Positions 25,311-32,395 of a stretch of DNA of 64,000 nt are shown piece after piece; the first letter of the stretch is position 1; each line of letters begins with the position of its first letter. The stretch spans positions 106,332 through 170,331 of the forward strand of contig JAEEGS010000013.1 in the NCBI GenBank assembly GCA_016280445.1. Reading direction: 5' to 3'. The notes beneath the pieces were generated by a model that made no database searches, was not told where the DNA came from, and saw nothing but the letters and a program-made list of their open reading frames with translations. Made by a program: the position numbers and the translations under genes. The DNA comes from Bacteroidaceae bacterium. Its GTDB lineage: Bacteria; Bacteroidota; Bacteroidia; Bacteroidales; Bacteroidaceae.

Positions 25311-25538
25311 ATGAAGAACAAAATGACAGCAGGTCTTCTTGCTATTTTTCTGGGTTTCCTGGGTGTTCACAAGTTCTACCTTGGCAATAACAAGGGTGGT
25401 CTCATCTACCTCCTCCTTGGTATCTGCTGTGGCATCGGTGGTATCCTTGGTTTGATTGACGGTATCGTTTACCTCATGGACACTGAAGAGAAGTTCCAGG
25501 AGCGTATCAGCCAGAACAAGGTGTTCGATTTCATGTAA
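25311..25538 (+). CDS. TM2 domain membrane protein
   Basis: A 75-residue protein with two transmembrane helices joined by a short turn, typical of TM2: LLAIFLGFLGVHKFYLGNNK near residues 9-28, then GGLIYLLLGICCGIGGILGLIDG, with the conserved HKFYLG and D motifs. Function of the family is not established. A strong terminator follows, and a LURP-one-like gene comes next on the same strand. Both stand on the opposite strand between coaBC and DUF4835, genes often adjacent in the phylum. Confidence 0.9.
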   Translation: MKNKMTAGLLAIFLGFLGVHKFYLGNNKGGLIYLLLGICCGIGGILGLIDGIVYLMDTEEKFQERISQNKVFDFM

Positions 25539-25560
25539 TCAACACACCGAACAAAACCGA

Positions 25561-25607
25561 AAACAGCTTGCACTGCTCAATCAACGGCAGGCAAGCTGTT
25601 TTTCTTT
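25561..25607 (+). terminator. terminator after the TM2 gene
   Basis: An 11-bp stem AAACAGCTTGC/GCAAGCTGTTT (25561-25571 with 25591-25601) has a small inner CTGC/GCAG pairing and is followed by a T-rich tract. The next gene starts only 34 bp later, so that gene may be transcribed by read-through. Confidence 0.85.
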
Positions 25608-25640
25608 TTCCCCTCAATCTCTAACGCACACGCTGGGAAT

Positions 25641-26225
25641 ATGGACAAATTCTTCTCGAACAACACCTTTGTCATTGACGAAGAAATCGAGGCATTCAAA
25701 CTCTCCAATGCCTACAAAGTGTATAACGACCAAGGAGCAGAGATTGGTGCCATCCAAGAACACAAATCCTTTTTCCACATCCTGCTCGGCATCTTCTTGC
25801 CCGACAGCATGATGCCCTTCGAACTCAACATCCTGAACGAAGACGGCAAATGCATCGCCCAACTGAAACGGGGCATCACGTTCTTCACATCAACCATCAG
25901 GGTGCTCGATGGCAACAGTTCCTTCCTATGCGTCTTCAAGCAGAGGTTTACACTCCTGAAGACCAAGTTCACACTCTTTGACTACAAAGGGAAAGCCATC
26001 GCCACCATCCAAGGCGACTGGAAAGCCTGGAAGTTCATCATCACCGACCAAGCAAACCAACAGATTGGGACAGTGAACAAACAGTGGAACGGCATCGCCA
26101 AGGAATTCTTCACCTCGGCCGACAAATATATCGTGAAAATCGACCCACAAGTGACCGAAGAGAACAAACGCATGGCCATCGCATCAGTGGCTGCCGCGAT
26201 AGACATGATTCTGAAAGAGAAGTGA
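25641..26225 (+). CDS. LURP-one/scramblase-like family protein
   Basis: A 194-residue protein resembling LURP-one-related or phospholipid-scramblase-like beta-barrel-with-central-helix proteins: FVIDEEIEAFKLSNAYKVYNDQGAEIG, then KRGITFFTSTIRVLDGN, KFTLFDYKGKAIATIQGDW and FIITDQANQQIGTVNKQWNG in pieces. The pattern of paired strands ending 'D..G..IG' is the usual tubby-like signature. No signal peptide is seen, so it is cytoplasmic or peripheral. It lies downstream of TM2 and is convergent with coaBC. Function unknown; membrane-lipid binding is a guess from fold. Confidence 0.75.
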   Translation: MDKFFSNNTFVIDEEIEAFKLSNAYKVYNDQGAEIGAIQEHKSFFHILLGIFLPDSMMPFELNILNEDGKCIAQLKRGITFFTSTIRVLDGNSSFLCVFKQRFTLLKTKFTLFDYKGKAIATIQGDWKAWKFIITDQANQQIGTVNKQWNGIAKEFFTSADKYIVKIDPQVTEENKRMAIASVAAAIDMILKEK

Positions 26226-26238
26226 GACGGCTAAACCA

Positions 26239-27444
26239 TCATCTCACACCCTTCCTTTCCAACGCATCCACGATATCTTTTGCCACCTCCGCTTTCATCT
26301 TGAGGGGGTATTCTTTCTTGCCATCCGCCGTGAGGATGGTGATTTTATTGGTATCGGTGCGGAAACCAGCCCCTTCATCCTTCAGGCTGTTCAGCACAAT
26401 GAAATCAAAGTTCTTCTTCTTCAGTTTGGCCTGAGCATTGGTCTCCTCGTCGTTTGTCTCAAGGGCAAAACCGACGAGTGTCTGACCATCCTGCTTGATT
26501 GCTCCAAGCGATGCAGCAATGTCCGGATTGGGCTTCAGGCGGATGACAAGGTCTTCGCCCGTCCGTTTCATCTTCTGTTCCGCCACCGTTTCTGGAGCAT
26601 AATCGGCAACTGCCGCACACAAGATGGCGGAGTCCATAGAAGGATACAGAGACATACAGGCATCATACATTTCCTTGGCGCTTTCCACATCTATGCGTAG
26701 GATGTGCGGATGGGTCACCTGCATCGCTGCAGATACAGGGCCACAAACCAGTTCCACCTCTGCACCACGGTTGGCACACTCATTAGCCAAGGCAAAGCCC
26801 ATCTTTCCCGAGGAATAATTGCCAATGAAACGCACTGGGTCTATCTTCTCATACGTAGGCCCGGCCGTGATGAGCACCTTCTTCCCCTGCATGCTCTTTT
26901 GCTGTGAGAAGAAATTCTCCAAACAAGCCACAATGTTCTCAGGCTCTTCCATGCGTCCCTTCCCCTCCAGTTTCGAAGCCAAGAAACCGGTGCCTGGCTC
27001 AATGATATGGTTGCCATATCCCTGCAGCGTCTGCAAGTTCTGCTGTGTGGAAGGATGAGCATACATATCCAAGTCCATGGCTGGAGCAATGAAAACAGGA
27101 GCCTTCATCGACAGGTAGGTGGTGATGAGCATGTTGTCAGCAACGCCATGCGCCATTTTCCCAATAGTGGAAGCCGTGGCAGGAGCAATCAGCATCGCAT
27201 CGGCCCACAGACCCAAATCCACATGCGAGTGCCATGTGCCGTCACGCTGTGAGAAGAAGTCGCTGATGACAGGCTTGCTGGTCAGCGCCGACAATGTGAT
27301 GGGGGTGATGAACTCTTTGCCTGCAGGGGTGATGACCACCTGCACTTCCGCTCCTTTCTTAATCAGTTGGCGAATGATGAGGCACGACTTATAGGCCGCG
27401 ATGCTGCCCGTGATGCCGAGCACGATTTTCTTTCCTTGTAGCAT
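26239..27444 (-). CDS. coaBC: bifunctional phosphopantothenoylcysteine decarboxylase/phosphopantothenate-cysteine ligase
   Basis: Makes 4'-phosphopantetheine from phosphopantothenate in coenzyme A synthesis. The N-terminal CoaC flavoprotein half has GITGSIAAYKS (residues 9-19), HVDLGLWADAMLIAPATA with the active-site His, and the PAMDLDMY signature. The C-terminal CoaB half has ITAGPTYEKIDPVRFIGNYSSGKMG and the KLKKKNFDFIVLN block. It has 401 residues. ATG 27444 (MLQGKKIV) is preferred over the upstream frame. It follows dnaN after 71 bp containing a hairpin. Confidence 0.96.
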   Translation of the reverse strand: MLQGKKIVLGITGSIAAYKSCLIIRQLIKKGAEVQVVITPAGKEFITPITLSALTSKPVISDFFSQRDGTWHSHVDLGLWADAMLIAPATASTIGKMAHGVADNMLITTYLSMKAPVFIAPAMDLDMYAHPSTQQNLQTLQGYGNHIIEPGTGFLASKLEGKGRMEEPENIVACLENFFSQQKSMQGKKVLITAGPTYEKIDPVRFIGNYSSGKMGFALANECANRGAEVELVCGPVSAAMQVTHPHILRIDVESAKEMYDACMSLYPSMDSAILCAAVADYAPETVAEQKMKRTGEDLVIRLKPNPDIAASLGAIKQDGQTLVGFALETNDEETNAQAKLKKKNFDFIVLNSLKDEGAGFRTDTNKITILTADGKKEYPLKMKAEVAKDIVDALERKGVR

Positions 27445-27459
27445 GTTACCTGATATACA

Positions 27460-27503
27460 TAAAAAGAGCCACCCCTCCACCATGTTGGAAGGGCAGCCTC
27501 TCT
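27460..27503 (-). terminator. imperfect terminator-like hairpin between dnaN and coaBC
   Basis: On the minus strand an imperfect stem of about 12 pairs (27465-27479 with 27486-27501) ends in TTTTT before the coaBC start. It could limit read-through from dnaN into coaBC. Confidence 0.45.
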
Positions 27504-27515
27504 GTGGTTTGTCTT

Positions 27516-28640
27516 TTAGTCTTTCAGCATCATGGGCATGAGCAGCATGATGAGGTCTTCGTTCTCCTCCTGCTCTGCCGGCGTGATGACACCTGCACGG
27601 CTTGGGTCTGCCAACTCAAGCACAATGTCATTGCTGGTGATGCTGTTGAGCACATCGAGCAAGAAAGGCCCATTGAAGCCAATGCTCATGGCTGTGCCGT
27701 CATATTCGCACATGATGTGCTCTTCTGCCGATGTGGAGAAGTCCAAATCCTGTGCCGACACGGTCAATGTACCCTGATCCACGTGCAGTTTGATGAGCGA
27801 ACTGCTCTGGCTGGCAAAAACGCTCACACGACGCAGGGCGCTGATGAAAGCCAAGCGGTCGGCTGTCACACGGAAAGGATTATCGGTCGGGATGACGGAA
27901 TTATAGTTGGGATAACGGCCCTCGATGAGACGGCAACTAATGACATAGTCAGTCATGCGAATCTCCGCATTGCGGTCATCGAAACGTACCTGCACATCGC
28001 CATCGGCCTTAGGCAGCACGGTTTTGAGCAACAGAGCCGGCTTCTTCGGCAGAATGAAGGCTGAAGGATTGTCCGTCGGGATTGAGAAGATACGGTTGCG
28101 CACCAGTTTATGCCCATCGCTGGCCACAAAGGTCAAACAGTCGGGCGTCATATCGAAGTAAATACCGTTCATCTGCGGACGGAGTTCATCATCGGCAGCC
28201 GCAAAGAGGCAACGGCTAATGCCACCCAACAGGACCTGCGAGTCGATGGTCAAACTGCGAGCACCCTCGTTCATGCCCATGGGCAGAGGGTATTCGTAGC
28301 CATTCTGCCCTATCAGGTTGTACTTACCATTCTGATAGTTGATTTCGATGGCGAACGTGTTGGGATCCACATTGAACGTGATGGGTTGTTCGGAGATTTC
28401 CTTGATGGAACTAATCAGTTGCTTGGCACCGATGGCAAATTTGCCTTCTCCCTCGGCATCTGTCACATCCATCATGGTCACCATTGTGGTCTCGCTGTCG
28501 GAAGCGGTCATCTTCAACACACCTCCCGAGAGGTCGAACAATATACAGTCAAGAATGGGCAGAGCACTCTTTGAGTTCTGCACACGGCTGATAGTCTGCA
28601 GGCGATTGCTGAGACTGGTACTTGAAACATTGAATCTCAT
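27516..28640 (-). CDS. dnaN: DNA polymerase III sliding clamp, beta subunit
   Basis: A 374-residue clamp of three similar domains (about 1-120, 125-250, 255-374) that encircles DNA and tethers the polymerase. Supporting segments are SALPILDCILFDLSGGVLKMTASDSE, the AADDELRPQMNGIYFD block, EGRYPNYNSVIP, and the C-terminal LLMPMML, which closes the peptide-binding pocket (the usual MPMR/MPM end). It has its own promoter and is divergent from the DUF3127 OB-fold gene. Confidence 0.97.
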   Translation of the reverse strand: MRFNVSSTSLSNRLQTISRVQNSKSALPILDCILFDLSGGVLKMTASDSETTMVTMMDVTDAEGEGKFAIGAKQLISSIKEISEQPITFNVDPNTFAIEINYQNGKYNLIGQNGYEYPLPMGMNEGARSLTIDSQVLLGGISRCLFAAADDELRPQMNGIYFDMTPDCLTFVASDGHKLVRNRIFSIPTDNPSAFILPKKPALLLKTVLPKADGDVQVRFDDRNAEIRMTDYVISCRLIEGRYPNYNSVIPTDNPFRVTADRLAFISALRRVSVFASQSSSLIKLHVDQGTLTVSAQDLDFSTSAEEHIMCEYDGTAMSIGFNGPFLLDVLNSITSNDIVLELADPSRAGVITPAEQEENEDLIMLLMPMMLKD

Positions 28641-28666
28641 GGGGCGAAATAATATTTATTTGAACA

Positions 28667-28674
28667 CAAAGTTA
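28667..28674 (-). promoter_or_regulatory. -7 element for dnaN
   Basis: The minus strand reads TAACTTTG (TAnnTTTG), 27 bp before the dnaN ATG. Confidence 0.7.
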
Positions 28675-28684
28675 GGGAGAAGTT

Positions 28685-28714
28685 TTGACAATACAAAAAA
28701 AAAGCGTACTTTTG
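28685..28714 (+). promoter_or_regulatory. promoter of the DUF3127 gene (-33 TTG and -7 TACTTTTG)
   Basis: TTG at 28685-28687 and TACTTTTG at 28707-28714 have 19-bp spacing. The core elements lie about 10 bp from the opposing dnaN -7 box, so the two promoters probably compete for polymerase. Confidence 0.75.
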
Positions 28715-28755
28715 TGGCTGATTTTGTATAATTGAACATCAAACAAACAAGAAAT

Positions 28756-29187
28756 ATGGAATTTACAGGAAAAATTATCAAGGCACTTGAACCACGAAGT
28801 GGTGTGTCGGGCAGAACTGGCAACCCATGGAAGATGCAAGACTTCGTCATTGAGGAGTCCACGGGACAGTTCCCCAAAAGAATGGTGTTCAACGTGTTTG
28901 GCGAGGAGAACCTCATGCGCTTCAACATCCAAGAGGGTCAGGAACTGACCGTTTCGTTCGACATCAACGCACGTGAATACAACGGACGTTGGTACAATGA
29001 TGTGCGCGTGTGGAATGTCATGCCTGCAGCACAGGTTCAACCCATAGGCGCTCAGCCTGCAGCACAACCTGCCGTGCCGTTCCCACCCACAGCGGAGGCA
29101 CAACCCGCTGTACCTGCACAGACAGCAGCACCCGCACAAACCAGTTTTGATGCCATGCCCGACGAATCGAGCGACTTGCCCTTCTAA
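28756..29187 (+). CDS. DUF3127 OB-fold-like protein with SSB-like C-terminal tip
   Basis: A 143-residue protein. Residues 1-95 match DUF3127: MEFTGKIIKALEPRSGVSG, KMQDFVIEEST, FPKRMVFNVFGEEN, LTVSFDINAREYNGRWYNDVRVW. The alternating beta strands resemble a nucleic-acid-binding OB fold. Residues 97-130 are a low-complexity Ala/Pro/Gln linker, and the end is DESSDLPF, very like the acidic-Phe tip of bacterial SSB. This layout (OB domain, flexible linker, acidic tip) copies SSB. ATG 28756 is used. It diverges from dnaN and ends in a terminator. Binding to ssDNA or replisome proteins is inference. Confidence 0.85.
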   Translation: MEFTGKIIKALEPRSGVSGRTGNPWKMQDFVIEESTGQFPKRMVFNVFGEENLMRFNIQEGQELTVSFDINAREYNGRWYNDVRVWNVMPAAQVQPIGAQPAAQPAVPFPPTAEAQPAVPAQTAAPAQTSFDAMPDESSDLPF

Positions 29188-29218
29188 GAAAGGATACACA
29201 TCATCCCCTCAAAAATCA

Positions 29219-29256
29219 TTGCAGCACCTCCACGGAGATGCTGCAACGTTTTTTTT
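29219..29256 (+). terminator. terminator after the DUF3127 gene
   Basis: A 12-bp stem with one mismatch, TTGCAGCACCTC/GAGATGCTGCAA (29219-29230 with 29235-29246), is followed by CG and eight T residues. Its T-run reaches the 3' end of the convergent DUF2264 gene. Confidence 0.85.
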
Positions 29257-30601
29257 ATTCCCAATAAAGTTTCTGGCTATTGATGTCCCACTTGTGGTCT
29301 TTGGGGAAGTCATCACCCTCCCAAGCCTTCTTGCTGGTCCACTTCTCGGCTGGATCTGTCCAGAAGGGGTCTGTCTCGGGCAAGCCCAACGGGAGGAAGG
29401 CAAGGCTGGTCATATAAAGCGAGCCGTTATTGGTGTACCAGTCGGCCACATTGGGGTGAGGCCCTACAAAACCGATGGTGAGGAATCCGCCCGCATTGTA
29501 GTTCTTGCTGAGCGCCTTGGCATTCTTCGCTGGATTTTCCACCTGACCGAAGAACATGCGATTGGCTACAGCAGTGATGGCCGAACGTACCTGTCCATTG
29601 TGGAGTTCCTGTGGCAGTTGCTTGCGCCAGGCCAACTGAGCCAGCGGCTGAAGGGTGGCCATGCGGTAAGGAATGCTGCGGCCCACCACTGGGAATGTAC
29701 CTTCAGGAGAGATGAAGCGTTCGAGAATGACCGACCACTTCTGCATGCGCTTACGGACCTCCTGCAAACGGTTCTTCGCACCGCGTGTCTTTTCGTTGTT
29801 CTTGCTGAACACAAGATAACTGTTGTTAGGCTGCTTGGCCGAAATCATCTCCAGACACTCCACATACATGGGCTGGATGACAAAGGAGTTGTAGTAGTCG
29901 AAAGCGAACGAAGGACCATCACTGTAGATGCCGTCGCCGATATACCACTCTTCCACCTTGGCCAGACCCATCTTGATGCGGTAAGCATCGTAAGGAGCAC
30001 CTACATACATGAGGAAACTCTCCTCCATTGCCACAAAGAGCAGCCAGTTGGTGTAAGGCGGGTCATAACGACGCAGGCCTTGAATCTCCTTGATGTAGCG
30101 GTCTTTCGTTTCCTTTGGAAGAGGTACCCAAAGCGAGTCATAACCACGATAGAGTCCCTCCACCACATAGGCACCATCAACAAGTGTCTGTCCACCATTC
30201 TCCCAGCCCAGGCGATCGGGCGAGTTTGGGTCGACAGCATTGATGATGGCCTTGCGCGTCCACTCTCTCAGTTGCTTGCGCTTGGCACTCTCGGGCGTGT
30301 CGTCATCGGGCAGGTTGAGCCACGGAGCCAAGCCCGCCAGCAGACGGCCAAAGGCCTCCATGTAGGCCACCTTCTTGTCGCGGTTGTCCCACGTTGGTGA
30401 CAATTCCAAGTTCTTGTTGCCACCTGCAGTGTCCATCACTTGCTGAAGTTTGCCCTCAGCCATGTTCTTCATCACGGGTTCGGCCATCTGATACATGATG
30501 TCCACCCACACTTCGCGGTCTGTCTTCTGCTTGTCCTTCGGTGCGGCCATAGCGCACAGGAAAGCACAGGAGATCATCAGGAATGATACTAATTTCTTCA
30601 T
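29255..30601 (-). CDS. DUF2264 family exported protein, possible glycoside hydrolase
   Basis: A 448-residue protein with signal peptide MKKLVSFLMISCAFLCAMA, so it is periplasmic or surface-directed. The family pattern is clear: YMEAFGRLLAGLAPWL, DPNSPDRLGWENGGQTLVDGA, YTNWLLFVAMEE and WYIGDGIYSDGPSFAFDYYNSFVIQPMY, an (alpha/alpha)6-barrel type. DUF2264 includes proteins linked to pectin and arabinogalactan breakdown, and to my recollection a beta-glucuronidase family (GH154). No SusC/SusD genes stand nearby, so a polysaccharide locus is not evident. It follows a lipoprotein gene by 19 bp. Confidence 0.85.
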   Translation of the reverse strand: MKKLVSFLMISCAFLCAMAAPKDKQKTDREVWVDIMYQMAEPVMKNMAEGKLQQVMDTAGGNKNLELSPTWDNRDKKVAYMEAFGRLLAGLAPWLNLPDDDTPESAKRKQLREWTRKAIINAVDPNSPDRLGWENGGQTLVDGAYVVEGLYRGYDSLWVPLPKETKDRYIKEIQGLRRYDPPYTNWLLFVAMEESFLMYVGAPYDAYRIKMGLAKVEEWYIGDGIYSDGPSFAFDYYNSFVIQPMYVECLEMISAKQPNNSYLVFSKNNEKTRGAKNRLQEVRKRMQKWSVILERFISPEGTFPVVGRSIPYRMATLQPLAQLAWRKQLPQELHNGQVRSAITAVANRMFFGQVENPAKNAKALSKNYNAGGFLTIGFVGPHPNVADWYTNNGSLYMTSLAFLPLGLPETDPFWTDPAEKWTSKKAWEGDDFPKDHKWDINSQKLYWE

Positions 30602-30620
30602 ATAGGTTATAATTGGCTGG

Positions 30621-31211
30621 TTAGTTATAGCGTTCAAATTCTGTGACAAGGTTGCCATTCATCAGCACAAGGCTGTCGGCAGTCAGTTGCATAATCTCGA
30701 ATGTGTCCACAATGGCGGGGGTCTCATCTCCCAGTTTCTTGGGTGAGCGGAGCAGCAACAAGCCGTCTTTCACTTCCCACGTCTCGTAGTTGACGGCCAT
30801 GTCGTAGGTGGCGGCGCGTCCCTTGGCATCCAGTTCCAGACTCTGCTCCTTGCCGTCGGCACCACGCTGCGACCACATGTGCTGCAAGGCTGTCAGGTTC
30901 ACAGCCACCGAGGCGATATTCTCCTCCATCGACACATTGTAGATGAGTTCCACCTCGTCGCCCACGTTCACACCGCCCATCACGGCTTGATTGTTCACCT
31001 GCACGTAGAGCGTGTCACCATCGTCGTTGATGAACTCCAGCACATTCATGGTCGTGTTTTCACCAATGGTTCCGTGTGCCTCAAAGATGCCTGGGATAGA
31101 GTCCAACGGCACTATTTTCACGGGCAATTCGACAGGACCCTGTTTCTTCTCTTCGCAGGAGAAGAACAATAGCAGCGACAACGCCATCAGAATAAAACTT
31201 GCTTTCCTCAT
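30621..31211 (-). CDS. lipocalin-like lipoprotein of unknown function
   Basis: A 196-residue lipoprotein whose signal MRKASFILMALSLLLFFSC has lipobox LFFSC. The mature part is beta-rich with a pattern of short strands and turns (VLEFINDDGDTLYVQV, DEVELIYNV, W..KDGLLLL). The last third, WEVKDGLLLLRSPKKLGDE...TFEIMQLTADSLVLMNG, looks lipocalin-like. No enzymatic motif was seen. It is the first gene of a two-gene unit with the DUF2264 protein. ATG 31211 is chosen as it gives the lipoprotein signal. Confidence 0.75.
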   Translation of the reverse strand: MRKASFILMALSLLLFFSCEEKKQGPVELPVKIVPLDSIPGIFEAHGTIGENTTMNVLEFINDDGDTLYVQVNNQAVMGGVNVGDEVELIYNVSMEENIASVAVNLTALQHMWSQRGADGKEQSLELDAKGRAATYDMAVNYETWEVKDGLLLLRSPKKLGDETPAIVDTFEIMQLTADSLVLMNGNLVTEFERYN

Positions 31212-31238
31212 GATTTCCCTATAATTGGTTTTGCGCCA

Positions 31239-31246
31239 CAAATTTA
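31239..31246 (-). promoter_or_regulatory. -7 element for the lipoprotein-DUF2264 unit
   Basis: The minus strand reads TAAATTTG (TAnnTTTG), 28 bp before the ATG at 31211. Confidence 0.6.
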
Positions 31247-31291
31247 GAGATTTCTTCCGAATCCTCCAAACAAAAGAGGGAGGAAAAGAAT

Positions 31292-31333
31292 AAAAAAGAG
31301 AGGACGCTTCTATCTTGCGATGAAACGTCCTCT
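31292..31333 (-). terminator. terminator after the diaminopimelate dehydrogenase gene
   Basis: On the minus strand an 8-bp stem AGAGGACG/CGTCCTCT (31326-31333 with 31299-31306) with a 19-nt loop is followed by CTTTTTTATTC. Confidence 0.75.
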
Positions 31334-31376
31334 TGGGGATAGCATGGATGACACGCTGGTCATCTGCGTTCTTTTC

Positions 31377-32276
31377 TTACACGAGGTGACGGATAAGTTC
31401 TTCCTTATCGCCACAAAGCATGTCGATGACAGGAATTTCAATCATGGTGTAGGCACCCGGCTGCTGCTTGAGAGATGCACGAGCCACATTGACCAGCACC
31501 TGAGCAGTGAGAGCAGGGTTGTTAATCTTCATGTCGAACTCGAAAAGCTGGTTGTGGGTCTTGCCTGACACGCCCTTGCGAACGAGGTTGACACCATGAC
31601 CCACATCATTGAGAGCATCTACACAAGGTACCTGCTGCACATGAGTTTCGTCGTTCACGAAGTAAGGGTCAGCCTTGATAGCAGCCTCAACAGTCTTGAA
31701 GTCGGCACCTTCCTCCAACTCCACATACACCATGCGGCGGTGAATGCCTGTGCCCACAGGAATCGTCATGGAAAGTGCATCTTTTACGCCCTCGATGGCA
31801 CGTACAGCCACAGAGTGACCCATAGAACGGCCAGGACCGAAGTTGGTGTAGCTGACACCCTTGGGAGCAAGGCTCTCCATCAGAGAACGAACGATGGAGT
31901 CAGAACCTGGATCCCATCCTGCAGAGATGATGGAAACCGCATTGTTTGCCTTGGCCACAGCGTCGAGCGAACGACGGAGGTCAACAATCTGGGTGTGGAT
32001 ATCGAAAGAGTCCACCGTATTGATGCCAAGTGCAAGACATTGCTTGGCATATTCTTCCACCTTACGTGTAGGAGTGGCAAGGATGGCCACCTGTACATCC
32101 TTCAGTTCGGTGATGTTCTTGACTACTGGATAGTTTGCGAGTTCTGCTGGCTTATTGGCTTCGCCGTTGCGACGAACCACGCCTACGCATTCCATGTCCT
32201 CAGAAGCCTCAATGGCCTCGAGAGCATACTTGCCGATGTTGCCATAACCAACGATGGCTGCACGAATTTTTGCCAT
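31377..32276 (-). CDS. ddh: meso-diaminopimelate D-dehydrogenase
   Basis: An NADP-dependent enzyme that converts tetrahydrodipicolinate and ammonia to meso-diaminopimelate in one step. It shows the Rossmann loop [13 protein letters not shown] (residues 10-22), then [15 protein letters not shown], and the family signature [18 protein letters not shown] near residue 117. The blocks [15 protein letters not shown] and [23 protein letters not shown] follow. The 299-residue length is below the 320-326 of Corynebacterium but usual for Bacteroidetes. dapB (8918) supplies its substrate. No -7 box was found in its short upstream region. Confidence 0.93.
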   Translation of the reverse strand: MAKIRAAIVGYGNIGKYALEAIEASEDMECVGVVRRNGEANKPAELANYPVVKNITELKDVQVAILATPTRKVEEYAKQCLALGINTVDSFDIHTQIVDLRRSLDAVAKANNAVSIISAGWDPGSDSIVRSLMESLAPKGVSYTNFGPGRSMGHSVAVRAIEGVKDALSMTIPVGTGIHRRMVYVELEEGADFKTVEAAIKADPYFVNDETHVQQVPCVDALNDVGHGVNLVRKGVSGKTHNQLFEFDMKINNPALTAQVLVNVARASLKQQPGAYTMIEIPVIDMLCGDKEELIRHLV

Positions 32277-32304
32277 GTTTTGTGTTTTTAAAGTAAAACA
32301 TAAA

Positions 32305-32375
32305 AATTCGTGGTTAATTCATGGTCGTTTATGTTAAAGATTAAAACACGAAATTCCATGAATTAGCCACGAATT
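32305..32375. repeat. 20-bp AT-rich inverted repeat (ATTCGTGG)
   Basis: Arms 32305-32324 and 32356-32375 match at 19 of 20 positions (words AATTCGTGG and AATTCATGG) around a 31-nt spacer. It fills most of the space between the secDF stop and the ddh start, both on the minus strand. No terminator T-run is present. Confidence 0.8.
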
Positions 32376-32395
32376 ATCATTTATTAATTTCCTTT

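Noticed and set aside
29147..30400. Plus-strand frame of 417 codons opposite the DUF2264 gene
   Set aside because: It overlaps the DUF3127 stop and the terminator; the protein has no recognisable features.
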